Positions 8,268 through 16,619 of a stretch of DNA of 39,747 nt are shown piece by piece. The stretch is from Planctomycetota bacterium (GTDB taxonomy: Bacteria; Planctomycetota; JACQVV01). Position 1 is the first letter of the stretch. Every line of letters begins with the position of its first letter. The stretch spans positions 1-39,747 of the forward strand of contig JACQVV010000273.1 of NCBI GenBank assembly GCA_016209595.1. The letters are read 5' to 3'. Below the pieces are notes generated by a model that was given only the letters and a program-made list of their open reading frames with translations, made no database searches and was not told where the DNA came from. The translations under genes and the position numbers were made by a program.

Positions 8268-9155
8268 TTAGTACTCTTCCTTCTTCTTCTCGCCCGGGGC
8301 GGGCTCGCCCGGCTCGGGATGGGCGTGATCGGGCCTCTCGCCGCCACCGTCTCCGAAGAACTCCCGCCGGGCCTCGCGCGCGAGGTCGCGGAGGATCTTC
8401 CGTTGCTCCTCCTTGGGGAGGTTCCGGAACTTCTCGAGCTCACTCGCGGCCTTCCGGGCCTCCTCCTGGAGGCGTGCCGCCTCGCGCTCGAGCTCCGGGC
8501 GGATGTTGTCCTCGTAGTAGATCTTCAGGCCTTCCAGGACGTCGGCGATGAGCTGCTGGCGGGACTCCTCCGGCATGTTCTGCCAGGCGTCGTAGAGCCG
8601 CTCGGCCTCCTCGGCGTACTGGCGGAGCTCCTCGGCCCACTCGGGGATCTTCGGTCCCTCATCCTTCTTCTTGTCTTCCTTCTTCTCGTCGTCCTCGGGG
8701 CGCCTGCCGAGATCCTCGAGAGCCCGGGCGCCTTCCCGGGCGAAGTTCTCCAGCATCTTCCTCCGCTCTTCGGGCGAGAGGTCATTCCAGAGGTCCTGCG
8801 CCTGTTCGAGGGTGCGCCGGCGCTCCTCGTCGGTCATCTTCGCCCAGCGCTCGACGCCAGTCTCCAGCGCCTTCCGCGCGTTTTCGAGGACCTTCTTCGA
8901 CTCTTCCTTCGGGATACCGCCGAGCCCGAAGAGGTCCTGGGCGGTTTCGAGGAGCCGCTTCTTCTCCGCCTCGGACATGCTCTTCCACTGCTCCAGCCCC
9001 TGCTCGATCAGGCGGTTCCGCAATTCGTCGGGGCCGGGCGTCTGCTTCTTCTCTCCGTCCCTGGGTTCCTCTTCGGTCTGGGCCCAGACGGGCGAGGCGC
9101 TCACCCAGGCGAAGGCGAGGGCGAGACCCAGGACGGCGACGGCGATGCGCTTCAT
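8268..9155 (-). CDS. Exported DUF3106-like charged helical protein
   Basis: 295 aa with a clear signal peptide (MKRIAVAVLGLALAFAWVSA, predicted cleavage near SPVWA-QTEEE). The rest is highly charged and helical, built from repeated units of the type KSMSEAEKKRLLETAQ, AKMTDEERRRTLEQAQ and NDLSPEERRKMLENFA, the hallmark of DUF3106-like proteins. The C-terminus is Pro/Glu/Lys-rich (HPEPGEPAPGEKKKEEY). The start has a strong Shine-Dalgarno (AAGGAGGG about 8 nt upstream). It is the last gene of a likely operon with a second DUF3106 protein and an anti-sigma-like factor. The function of this family is unknown; the context suggests an envelope-stress or periplasmic sensing role, which is inference. 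Confidence 0.75.
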   Translation of the reverse strand: MKRIAVAVLGLALAFAWVSASPVWAQTEEEPRDGEKKQTPGPDELRNRLIEQGLEQWKSMSEAEKKRLLETAQDLFGLGGIPKEESKKVLENARKALETGVERWAKMTDEERRRTLEQAQDLWNDLSPEERRKMLENFAREGARALEDLGRRPEDDEKKEDKKKDEGPKIPEWAEELRQYAEEAERLYDAWQNMPEESRQQLIADVLEGLKIYYEDNIRPELEREAARLQEEARKAASELEKFRNLPKEEQRKILRDLAREARREFFGDGGGERPDHAHPEPGEPAPGEKKKEEY

Positions 9156-9274
9156 CGAGACGACCCTCCTTGTTGGCTCTCCGGGGGAACTCGAAACCCC
9201 ATTCTACCAGGATACGGAGACCAGAGTGCGCGTGTTGGCGGGCGGCCGGGAGGAGGGGTGTCGCCCCTCCTGGA

Positions 9275-10069
9275 TCAGCGCGGCCCGGCCGACCGCCGGT
9301 AGCGCTCCTGGAGGAGCCGGAGGAACTCCTCGCGCTGCCGGTCGGGCGGGGCGAGGCGGGCCTTCTCGTGGAGCTCCGCCTGCTCCTCCAGGGAGAGCGA
9401 ATGCCAGAAGCGCTGGAGTTCGGGCGGGAAAGGCGTCCTTCCTCGGGCGTCGTCGTCCAGAGGGCCGGTGAGGGGTCCGAGCGGCCCGATCACTTCCTCG
9501 AGCCGCTCGCGCTTGGCCTGGAGGAAGCGCCGGAACTCCTTCCTCCGCTGGTCGGGCGGGAGCTCCAGGAAGCGCTGGCGAGCCTGAGGGGGGACCTCCA
9601 TGAAGACGGTCTTGATGCCCTTGAAGATCCGCTTCTTCTCCTCCAGTGGCAGATCCCGGAGCGCCTTGCGTGTCTGCGGCGGCAGGATCTCCATCACGCC
9701 GGCCACGACCTGCACCTCCCGCCGTTTGTCGTCCCCGAGATTCGCCCAGCGATCCCATCGCGCGAGGATCTGCTTTCGTTTCTCCGCCGGGAGTTCGCGC
9801 CAGATCTTCATCCTGGCGAGGACTTCCTCCCGGTCGTCCGCGGACATCTCGCGCAGCCGAGCGAGCCGCTTGCGGATGGCCTTCTTCTCCTCGGCCGGGA
9901 GCTTTTTCCAGACCTCATAGCGCCGGCGCACCTTCTCCCGCTGGTCGGGGGACATCTTCTGCCAGCGTTCGAGGTTCTTCTCGAACTCCTCGCTCTGCGC
10001 CTTCGCCGGCGCGGTCGCGAGGAGAGCGGCCGTGGCGGCCAGGATTGTGAGGGCGCGCTGCGTGGACAT
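9275..10069 (-). CDS. DUF3106 domain-containing exported protein
   Basis: 264 aa with signal peptide (MSTQRALTILAATAALLATA, cleavage near APAKA-QSEEF). Repeated helical units such as WQKMSPDQREKVRRRYEVWKK, LPAEEKKAIRKRLARLREM and WRELPAEKRKQILARWDRWA match the DUF3106 pattern of W/L-x-x-(L/M)-(S/P)-x-(E/D)-x-(R/K). A GGAGAA ribosome site lies 5 nt before the ATG. It follows the anti-sigma-like gene by 18 bp and precedes the related gene at 8268-9155, so three genes likely share a transcript. DUF3106 proteins commonly sit beside ECF sigma/anti-sigma pairs; the biochemical role is unknown. Confidence 0.82.
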   Translation of the reverse strand: MSTQRALTILAATAALLATAPAKAQSEEFEKNLERWQKMSPDQREKVRRRYEVWKKLPAEEKKAIRKRLARLREMSADDREEVLARMKIWRELPAEKRKQILARWDRWANLGDDKRREVQVVAGVMEILPPQTRKALRDLPLEEKKRIFKGIKTVFMEVPPQARQRFLELPPDQRRKEFRRFLQAKRERLEEVIGPLGPLTGPLDDDARGRTPFPPELQRFWHSLSLEEQAELHEKARLAPPDRQREEFLRLLQERYRRSAGPR

Positions 10070-10087
10070 GGGCGTTCTCCGCGCGGG

Positions 10088-10615
10088 CTACATCTCGCCC
10101 GCGGCGTCGATCTCCTCTTCGTCGAGTCCTCGGACCACATCGAGCCGTTCGAGCAGGTCGAGGTCGCGCGCCGCGTCGAAGTCGTCGGCGGCGAGCGTCG
10201 AGAGCTCCTCGACGATCGCGCTGTCCTCGGGCGCGAGTCGGGCCTGGACCTCCACGTCCTGCTTTTTCGGTCGGCGCGTCCTGGGCGGGAGGAACAGCAC
10301 CGCGAGGACCGCCATCACCCCCGCCGCGATGGCGACCGGGAGGAGCCAGCGGGGGCGGGCCCGGGTGGTCGCGCTTCGCGGGGCCGTGGCCTCCCGGCGC
10401 ACGCGCCTCCAGAAGCGGCTCGCGAAAGACGGGTCGGCCGCCGGCGCGGCCAGGTGATCGAGGTAGCGCCCGGCCTTCTCCAGCCGCGCGGTCTCGGTCC
10501 GGCACGCCGGGCAGTTCTCGATATGGTGCTTGACCGCCCCGGCGCGCGCGGCGGGGAGCTCCCCGTCGAGATAGGCCGTCAAGTCCTCGCGCCACTCGGC
10601 GCAGTCCGTTTTCAC
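10088..10615 (-). CDS. Putative anti-sigma factor with zinc-finger (ZAS-type) N-terminus and one TM helix
   Basis: 175 aa from a GTG start with an excellent Shine-Dalgarno (GAGGAG, 7 nt spacing); the longer upstream frame has no such support. The N-terminus holds the zinc-finger anti-sigma pattern: CAEWREDLTAYLDGELPAAR followed by HHIENCPAC (His-x3-Cys-x2-Cys). A single membrane helix (WLLPVAIAAGVMAVLAVLFL) follows at about residues 95-115, and the C-terminal part is acidic and periplasmic. Such proteins hold an ECF sigma factor inactive at the membrane. No sigma factor gene is present in the window: the divergent neighbour is a solute-binding protein fusion. The partner must be elsewhere, or the protein has another role. 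Confidence 0.78.
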   Translation of the reverse strand: MKTDCAEWREDLTAYLDGELPAARAGAVKHHIENCPACRTETARLEKAGRYLDHLAAPAADPSFASRFWRRVRREATAPRSATTRARPRWLLPVAIAAGVMAVLAVLFLPPRTRRPKKQDVEVQARLAPEDSAIVEELSTLAADDFDAARDLDLLERLDVVRGLDEEEIDAAGEM

Positions 10616-10733
10616 GTCTTCTCTCCTCTTCGGCTTCGGATGGCACCGGATGAAACACCCAGGAGGCCCGAGGGTTCCGCATGGAGAGGGGGTGGGGAAA
10701 CACTCCCACCTCCGGTGTACCATGGGAATCGCC

Positions 10734-13250
10734 ATGCGCTGGACCCATCTTGGTGCGCTTGCCCTGCTAGCGGCCCTCGCCGTTCCGGCCGCGTCCGAGG
10801 AGGTGGCTCTCGTCCCTTACCAGGACGTCTTCTACATGGTCGAGGGGGACTTCCTGCGCGGCAGGGTCGTCTCCGAGACCGAGGACGCCCTGAAGATCAG
10901 GGTCGAGCCTCAAGGCACGATCGTGGAGGTCCCGAGGAGGCGGATCGCGCGGACCAAGTCGCGCGAGGAGGTCTACCTCGACGAGGGACGCGCCGCGCTC
11001 GGCCGGGGGGCGCTCGATCTCGCGCTCCGCTATTTCGAATCCCTCGAATCGAACGTGGACCAGGGGTCTCCCTGGAGGGCCGCCGCCGGGAGAGAGGTCG
11101 AAGCCGTCCTCTACGAGTTCGCCCGGCGCGGGCAGTCCATCGTGATCACGAAGAGCGGCGAGCGCCTGATCGGGGAGGTGATCGACAAGGGGGATGCCGT
11201 CCTCATCCTTCGCGATCGGGGAGGACCCTACGTCGCGAAGAACGCGATCGACCGGATCCTCGACCTCGACGATCTCCTGATCGAACGCGGCGACCGATTG
11301 GTGCGCGAGGGGAAGCTCGAGGAGGCGCTGGCCGAGTACCAGCAGGTCCTCGACCGGCACCGCGGGGTCTCCAGTCGCTGGAGCGATCTGGCGGGCGGGA
11401 AGCTGGGACGGACGCACCTTTCCCTCGGGCGACAGGCGACGGAGGCGGGTCGCGTCGAGGAGGGGCTCGAGCACCTCAAGAAGGCGAGCCGGCTCCTGCC
11501 GATCGACCGGGAGATCGCCGGGGAACTCCGCGAGGCCGAGGAGGCCGTCCTCGCGCTCCGAGGGCGGAAGGAGAAAGATGCGCTCGCGATCCTGGAGGAG
11601 GGAAGGGCGCTCTCTGACTCCGAGCGCTACCCGGAGGCCCTCGCCGTGGCCGAGCGGGCGGCGGCGGTCGCGGGCTGGCTCGCCGAGGTCCGCGATTTCC
11701 GCCGGCGCTGTCAGGAGAACCTCCTTCTCCTCGTCTCTGCGGAGACCGAGCTCCCGGCCCTCTTCGATCCGACGCCTGGCGCGAGCGCCGTCGAGTCCCG
11801 CGCCTCCCGGCTCCTCTTTTCCTCGCTCGTCGATCTCGACGAAGCGGAACGCCCCGTCCTTTCCCTCGCCGCCGACGTCCAGGTCTCGCTCGACGACCTG
11901 GAGTACACCTTCGTTCTCCGCGAGGGGCTCCTCTGGTCGGATGGCTCGCCCCTCACCGCGCGGGACGTTCAGTTCTCGGCCCATCTCGCGGTGGACCGCC
12001 GGACCGAGGGAAGGGACCTCGCTCTCGCTCGCCACCTGGAGCGAGTGGAGGTCCTCGACTCGCTCCGCGTGAGGTTCACCCTCTCCCGGCGCGCTCTGCG
12101 GCCACTCTTCCTTTTCCGATTCCCCGTCCTGCCCCGCCACGTGGTGGGCGAGGAGTTCCTGTCCCGGGCGAACCCGTACCTCGCCAATCCCGTCGTCGCG
12201 GGTCCCTATCGCCCGGGGGAAAGGAAAGGGGACGAGCTCGCGCTCTACAAGAACCTCCGTTACCCGGTTCCCGACCGGCCGCTCGTCTACGGGGTCGTCT
12301 TCCGCCGCTACGCCGGCGCCGAGGCCGCGTTCGATGCGCTCGTGGCGGGCGAGGCGCACGTCCTTCCCGAGGTTCCCGCGGCCCGCGTGGCGTGGATCGC
12401 CGGACAGCCCGATCGGTTCCGGCTGTGGCCCTATGGAGTGAGGGACGTGGAGCTCGTCCTCTTCAACCACCGCCATCCCCTCCTGGGCGCCGGCAAGGTC
12501 CGCCGCGCGCTCTGCCGGGCGGTCCCGCGGGAAGAGGCGCTCGTCGCGCGGCTCGGCGAGGCGAAGGGGGAGACCCTCCCTCGGCGAACTCTGGCGACCG
12601 GCTTCGCTCCCCCGGGTTCCTGGATGGAGAACCCCGATGTGACCCCGTACCGGTACGAGCCTGGCTACGGGCGCGAGCTCGTGCGGGAGGTGCTCGCGGA
12701 GAAAGGCTACTCCCTGGAGCCCGGGCCGCCGGTCCGGTGGATGCGGGAGGGCGAGGAGATCGTGCTCCGCCTCGCGTATGTCGCCGCGGACCCGGGAGTC
12801 GCCGCCGCGTGCAAGGCGATCGCGCGAGGAATCGAGGAGATCGGCTTCCGGGTCGATCTCGTGCCGCTCGCGGGAGAATCGGCTCTCCGGGACCTCGCCG
12901 GCCGGCGCGACTTCGACCTCCTCTACTACCGGCTTCCGCTGGGAGAAGATCTCGACGTCTCGCGGTTCCTCGATCCGGACGGGCGGGGACCCGGCGGGTC
13001 GAATATCTCCGGCTACCTACACCTGGGACTCGCGGAGGAGCTCCACGGCCTCTCGCGCACCCTGGACCCCCTCGCGCTCGCCGCCGGATTCCGCAGCGTC
13101 CACGAGATCCTGCACGAGGACGCCTTCGCGATCTTCCTGTGGCGGATCGAACGGTACGCCGCGGCGTCGGTCCAGGTCGTGCGCGCCGTCCGCCACCCGG
13201 AGCATCTCTTCCGCCGGCCCGAGGAGTGGCGCCTCGTCACGCTCGAGTAG
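10734..13250 (+). CDS. TPR-repeat / solute-binding protein family 5 fusion
   Basis: 838 aa. The ATG at 10734 starts directly with a signal peptide (MRWTHLGALALLAALAVPAA); an in-frame ATG at 10722 would add four residues. Residues about 25-330 are an N-terminal module with small beta segments (GDFLRGRVVSETEDALKIRV, GERLIGEVIDKGDAVLIL) and TPR-like helices (GDRLVREGKLEEALAEYQQV, EEGLEHLKKASRLLP, ALSDSERYPEALAVAERAA). From about residue 340 it is an extracellular solute-binding protein family 5 domain: FVLREGLLWSDGSPLTARDV is diagnostic, and later blocks (NPVVAGPYRPGE, KVRRALCRAVPREEALV, ISGYLHLGLAEELHGLS) match oligopeptide-binding proteins. The fused TPR part is unusual. It leads a plus-strand run with the flippase 11 bp downstream. 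No oligopeptide permease genes are nearby. Confidence 0.82.
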   Translation: MRWTHLGALALLAALAVPAASEEVALVPYQDVFYMVEGDFLRGRVVSETEDALKIRVEPQGTIVEVPRRRIARTKSREEVYLDEGRAALGRGALDLALRYFESLESNVDQGSPWRAAAGREVEAVLYEFARRGQSIVITKSGERLIGEVIDKGDAVLILRDRGGPYVAKNAIDRILDLDDLLIERGDRLVREGKLEEALAEYQQVLDRHRGVSSRWSDLAGGKLGRTHLSLGRQATEAGRVEEGLEHLKKASRLLPIDREIAGELREAEEAVLALRGRKEKDALAILEEGRALSDSERYPEALAVAERAAAVAGWLAEVRDFRRRCQENLLLLVSAETELPALFDPTPGASAVESRASRLLFSSLVDLDEAERPVLSLAADVQVSLDDLEYTFVLREGLLWSDGSPLTARDVQFSAHLAVDRRTEGRDLALARHLERVEVLDSLRVRFTLSRRALRPLFLFRFPVLPRHVVGEEFLSRANPYLANPVVAGPYRPGERKGDELALYKNLRYPVPDRPLVYGVVFRRYAGAEAAFDALVAGEAHVLPEVPAARVAWIAGQPDRFRLWPYGVRDVELVLFNHRHPLLGAGKVRRALCRAVPREEALVARLGEAKGETLPRRTLATGFAPPGSWMENPDVTPYRYEPGYGRELVREVLAEKGYSLEPGPPVRWMREGEEIVLRLAYVAADPGVAAACKAIARGIEEIGFRVDLVPLAGESALRDLAGRRDFDLLYYRLPLGEDLDVSRFLDPDGRGPGGSNISGYLHLGLAEELHGLSRTLDPLALAAGFRSVHEILHEDAFAIFLWRIERYAAASVQVVRAVRHPEHLFRRPEEWRLVTLE

Positions 13251-13261
13251 CCGCGGGCGGC

Positions 13262-14752
13262 ATGATCCCCGAGAACCCCAGGGTGCCGGAGCGCCGGCCT
13301 CTCGCGGCCACGATCGCCCGCTACGCCTCGAGCAAGTTCTACCACCAGGCGCTCGGGGCGGTGACCGCGTTCCTGCGGCCCCGGCTCCTTTCGCCGGAGC
13401 TCTTCGGCCTCTGGACGCTGCTCCGGACCGTCCCGACCTACGCCGCCTACGTCCACCTCGGGTCGCGTTCCGCGATGCGCTACAGCATCCCCCGCCACCT
13501 CGCGAGCGGGGACGAGGAGAAGGTCGCGAGCGTCCGGGACACGGTCTTCTCCAGCTCGCTCGTCCTCAACCTCGTGGTCGCCGCGGGACTCGTGCTCGCG
13601 GGATTCGTCCTCGGTTTCGGGCTGGAAGTCCGCGTGGGGCTCGCCGCGATGGCGGTCTACGCGCTCCTGGAGTTCTACCACGACTACTACGTCTCCTTGC
13701 TCAAGGCGCACGAGAAGTTCGCGCTCATCACCTCGTCGCGATACGTCGAGGCGACCGCGCTCTTCCTCTTCACGATCCCCCTCCTCCTCTGGCTCGGGCT
13801 GTACGGGCTCTTCCTGTCGGTGATCCTCGTCGATGTCCTCTCGATCGCGTACCTCCGGCGTTCCTTTCGCCCCGGGATGCGGATGCGGTTCGACGGGGCC
13901 GTCTTCCGGGAGCTCGTGGCAATGGGGTTCCCGATCATGCTGTCCGACCTGGCCTTCGTGCTCGTCTACACGTCGGATCGCTGGGTCGTCTCGGCGCTCC
14001 TCGCCCCCGAGGACGTGGGCCACTACGGCATCGCGATCCTCGTCGTCACGTTCCTGCGGGAACTTCCCGGCACGGCGAGGGAGGTGATCGAGCCACGCCT
14101 GATGGGCGACGTGGAACGCCGCCCCGCCGGAGAGGTCCTGGACGAGTACGTCTTCAAGCCGATGCTCGTCACCGCCTATCTGATGCCGCTCCTTCTCGCG
14201 CCCGTCGTCCTCGCGCTCCCCGCCGCGGTCCGTCTCGTCCTGCCTCGCTACGAGGCGGGGATCGTCCCCTCACAGATCCTCGCCCTGGGCGTCTTCTTCC
14301 TCGCCCTCGCGTTCCCCTTGCGGGCGATCTTCGTGGCCTGGAACTGGCAGCGACGAGCTGCGCTCCTCCTCCTCTCTCTTCTCGCCGCAAACCTCGCCTC
14401 CAGCGTCCTCTTCGTGAAACTCGGGTTCGGGCTTCCCGGAGTCGCGCTCGCCTCGAGCCTCTCCTTCGCCGTCTTCTTCGTCGCGATGTTCCTCCTCGTG
14501 GCGCGCCGGACCGGCTGGAAGGACCCCCGATGGCGCGAGTGCGCCCTCGCCCTCTCGGTGCCGTTCCCCGTCCTCTGCGGCCTGGCCTACCTCGCGGCGC
14601 GCTTCGTCCCCGGCGCGATCGGGAACGAATTCGCCGCCGCGGCCCTTTCGGTCGTCCTGGCCGAGGCCTGCCTCATCGCGCTCCACCGCTGGGCCTCGGG
14701 ACGCTTCCCGCTTCTCCCGCCGCTCCGCCCGGGGCGGTCGGGTCCCACGTAG
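13262..14752 (+). CDS. Polysaccharide flippase / lipopolysaccharide biosynthesis membrane protein (Wzx-like, MATE/MOP superfamily)
   Basis: 496 aa, integral inner-membrane protein with about 12-14 hydrophobic segments, for example VLNLVVAAGLVLAGFVLGFG and LFLFTIPLLLWLGLYGLFL. The start ATG (MIPENPRVPERRPLAATIAR) begins 11 nt after the previous stop; the longer open frame upstream overlaps the SBP gene and is a shadow. Typical Wzx-like features are the N-terminal YASSKFYHQALGAVTAFLRPRLLSPE, with the pattern LSPELFGLW, and ALGVFFLALAFPLRAIF late in the protein. It would flip lipid-linked oligosaccharide units across the membrane for the polysaccharide operon at 20-29 kb. Its last about 40 codons recur at 18129-18256 as part of the segmental duplication. 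Confidence 0.87.
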   Translation: MIPENPRVPERRPLAATIARYASSKFYHQALGAVTAFLRPRLLSPELFGLWTLLRTVPTYAAYVHLGSRSAMRYSIPRHLASGDEEKVASVRDTVFSSSLVLNLVVAAGLVLAGFVLGFGLEVRVGLAAMAVYALLEFYHDYYVSLLKAHEKFALITSSRYVEATALFLFTIPLLLWLGLYGLFLSVILVDVLSIAYLRRSFRPGMRMRFDGAVFRELVAMGFPIMLSDLAFVLVYTSDRWVVSALLAPEDVGHYGIAILVVTFLRELPGTAREVIEPRLMGDVERRPAGEVLDEYVFKPMLVTAYLMPLLLAPVVLALPAAVRLVLPRYEAGIVPSQILALGVFFLALAFPLRAIFVAWNWQRRAALLLLSLLAANLASSVLFVKLGFGLPGVALASSLSFAVFFVAMFLLVARRTGWKDPRWRECALALSVPFPVLCGLAYLAARFVPGAIGNEFAAAALSVVLAEACLIALHRWASGRFPLLPPLRPGRSGPT

Positions 14753-14766
14753 GGCGGGGCGATAGT

Positions 14767-15873
14767 ATGGAGCGCGTGACCTTCGACTTCCCGGGCTCAG
14801 TCCGCCTCGTCGCGAACGCGCGCGATCCAGCGACCCCGACGCTCCGCGCCCGCTTCGCGCGATTCGAGACCGCGAACGACGGCGCGGCCCCGAGCGTGGG
14901 AGTCGTGGTCGAGCCGCTCGTCACGGGAGACATCGAAGGGGACTCCGCGTGGTGGACCCATTCTCCCTACGGGATGGGTTTCGGGTTCCACCGCGGCCGG
15001 CGCGCCGTCATCCTCCCGCGTCGAGGCGAGGCGGACGTCGCGCTCGTGCCGGACGATCCGGTTGGCGTCCACTACCGCGCCCGGTCCGGGTGCGAGCGGC
15101 GGGTCTACGGCATCGTCCTCTTCGCGCTCGCCCTCGCGCTCGCCCGCCGGGGCGGGCTCCTCCTCCACGCCGCGGGGGCGGTCCGGGGCGGTCGCGCGGT
15201 CCTCGTCGCGGGCCCGAGGGGGAGCCGGAAGACGCAGATCCTTCTCGACCTGCTCCGGGACGGCTGGGATTACCTGAGCGAGGACAAGCTTCTTCTCGCG
15301 CGCGGAATGGCTCACGTCTTCCAGAGCGAGATCGGGATCCGCGACCATCACTTCGAGTCGGTGTCCTGGCTCCCGAACGCCTGGCCGCCGCGGCTCTCGC
15401 GAGGGACGAGGAGCCTCGCCCGGGGGATCCGGCGCCGGGCGGCGGCGCTTGCCGTCCGGATGCTCCCTTCCAGGCTCATCCCTCCGGTGGCGCGACGGTT
15501 CGATCCGGTCCATCCCGTCGAGGCGCGGGAGCTCTTCCCGGAGATCCAGGTCGCCCCGCCGGTCGCGCCGGCGGCCGTCGCGCTCCTCTCGCGCCGCACC
15601 CAGGGACGGGAACTCTCGTGCGAGCCCCTCGGGGCCCCGGAAGCCCTCGAGGAGCTCGCCGCGATCCAGGAGCTCGTCTTCCACGAGCTCGCGCCGCTCG
15701 ACCGCCTGGTCCGTCTGTGCGACCCGGGGCCCCGGGTCGACCCGCGCGGGCTCCTCGAGAGGGAACTCGCCGGCTGCCGATTCGTGAGGCTCTCGATCGG
15801 CCGCGACGCCGGCGTCGAGGGGGCCCCTCGCCTGCTGGCCGAACGGCTCGAGTCGATCGGAGAGGGGACATGA
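14767..15873 (+). CDS. HPr-kinase/PEPCK-like P-loop protein (intact copy)
   Basis: 368 aa. The central part resembles the HprK/PEPCK-type P-loop fold seen in HPr-kinase-related proteins: an Ala/Leu helix and LLLHAAGAVRGGRAVLVAG lead into the P-loop GPRGSRKTQ (residues 149-157), followed by LLRDGWDYLSEDKLLLA, which matches the D/E-D motif after the P-loop. The P-loop has Arg in place of the Gly normally before the Lys (GSRKT, not GSGKT). The N-terminal 90 residues (DFPGSVRLVANARDPATP) are a separate beta-rich region. It is 14 bp after the flippase gene and overlaps the lyase start by 4 nt (ATGA). Such proteins are often found in polysaccharide loci; the substrate is unknown. A shortened paralogue is at 18271-19050. 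Confidence 0.75.
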   Translation: MERVTFDFPGSVRLVANARDPATPTLRARFARFETANDGAAPSVGVVVEPLVTGDIEGDSAWWTHSPYGMGFGFHRGRRAVILPRRGEADVALVPDDPVGVHYRARSGCERRVYGIVLFALALALARRGGLLLHAAGAVRGGRAVLVAGPRGSRKTQILLDLLRDGWDYLSEDKLLLARGMAHVFQSEIGIRDHHFESVSWLPNAWPPRLSRGTRSLARGIRRRAAALAVRMLPSRLIPPVARRFDPVHPVEARELFPEIQVAPPVAPAAVALLSRRTQGRELSCEPLGAPEALEELAAIQELVFHELAPLDRLVRLCDPGPRVDPRGLLERELAGCRFVRLSIGRDAGVEGAPRLLAERLESIGEGT

Positions 15874-16459
15874 TCCCCCGCGGGGTCTGGCTCGCGCGGG
15901 CGGTGGCTCTCGTTCTCGCTGAGGCGAACCGGCCGGCGGGGACGCCCGACCTCGCAAACCAGGAATCGCGCACGAACGTGCGGGTCCTCGCCAGGGCTCT
16001 CGTCCACGCCAAGACGGGCGAGGCTCGCTACCGCGACGACGTGATCCGCGCGTGCCTCGCGGCGGTGGGCACCGAAAAGGGCGGCCGCACCCTCTCCCTT
16101 GGCTGGCAGCTCGCGGCCTACGTGGTCGCGGCCAACCGAGCCAGTGACCAGTGACCAGTGACCAGTGATCAGTGACCAGTGAAGGAAGAAAAGCTTTTTT
16201 CCTTCACTGGCCACTGACCACCGGACGGGCAGACGCTCCGATCGACTCACGAGGAGCGCCCGAACAACTGGGGCACGGCGGCGGGAGCGAGCCGCGCGGC
16301 CGTCGCCTCCTACCTCGGGGACGAGAGGGAACTCGGGCGGACCGCGCTCGTCTTCAAGGGGTGGCTGGGGGACCGGGAGACCTACGCGAGCTTCCGGTTC
16401 GGCGACCTCTCCTGGCAGGCCGATCCCGGGGCCCCGGTGGGGGTGAATCCGGCCGGCGC
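15870..16459 (+). pseudogene. Broken alginate-lyase-like gene (copy A)
   Basis: Degenerate copy of the gene at 19047-20147. It starts with the same ATGA overlap (MIPRGVWLARAVALVLA). It then lacks 54 codons (residues 18-71 of the intact copy, including the end of the signal segment), continues as EANRPAGTPDLANQESRTN and breaks at LAAYVVAAN, where the heptamer repeat element enters and creates a stop at 16152-16154. Homology resumes at about 16224 (GACGGGCAGACGCTCCG) and ends at 16459. The last 120 or so codons of the intact gene, including the C-terminal TDWTH segment, are absent. The 162-bp deletion is flanked in the intact copy by the direct repeat TTCTCGCGG, suggesting slippage or recombination. 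Confidence 0.88.
16142..16220. repeat. CAGTGAC heptamer array with inverted arm (hairpin element)
   Basis: Six consecutive 7-mers (CAGTGAC x3, CAGTGAT, CAGTGAC, CAGTGAA) at 16142-16183, then GGAAGAAAAGCTTTTTTCC, then two inverted units (TTCACTG GCCACTG). The centre is itself a palindrome (AAAAGCTTTT) so the arms can pair over about 24 bp. It sits inside the lyase pseudogene and replaces about 77 bp present in the intact copy. It shares the layout heptamer array - GAAGGAA(G)AAA - inverted heptamers with the element at 8171-8264. Confidence 0.85.
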
Positions 16460-16606
16460 GGTGGACGCCGCCGTGGAACCGTGCCCGTGCGCGGCCGTGT
16501 TTTCCGGCACGGGCAGGGGCACGTGGTCACGAGCAGGAGCCGGTCGCGCGACACCTACAGGAACCATCTTGCAACCCTTCGCAGGAACGAGATTGCAAAA
16601 GCGGGC

Positions 16607-16612
16607 TACAAT
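16607..16612 (+). promoter_or_regulatory. Candidate -10 element of the mntA-hepT operon
   Basis: TACAAT lies 7 nt before the ATG at 16620. Transcription from this -10 would start at or next to that ATG, giving a leaderless message. Two copies of TTGCAA, 23 bp apart (about 16570 and 16593), lie just upstream and could be an operator. No well-spaced -35 hexamer is seen, and an in-frame ATG at 16611 overlaps the hexamer. Confidence 0.4.
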
Positions 16613-16619
16613 GTATTCG

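Larger units (their letters stand above)
14637..16459 (+). repeat. Segmental duplication, copy A
   Basis: This segment is near-identical to 18129-19783 apart from indels. It spans the 3' end of the flippase gene, the whole HPr-kinase-like gene and the first half of the lyase gene. The left edge is at CCGCGG(C/T)CCTTTCGGTCG and the right edge at GGGTGAATCCGGCCGGCGC. Compared with copy B it keeps 327 bp of the kinase-like gene that B lacks. It lacks 162 bp near the start of the lyase gene and has about 77 bp of that gene replaced by the heptamer/hairpin element at 16142-16220. Confidence 0.93.

Noticed and set aside
16142..16183. CRISPR array
   Set aside because: The 7-bp units are contiguous with no spacers and no cas genes are present.
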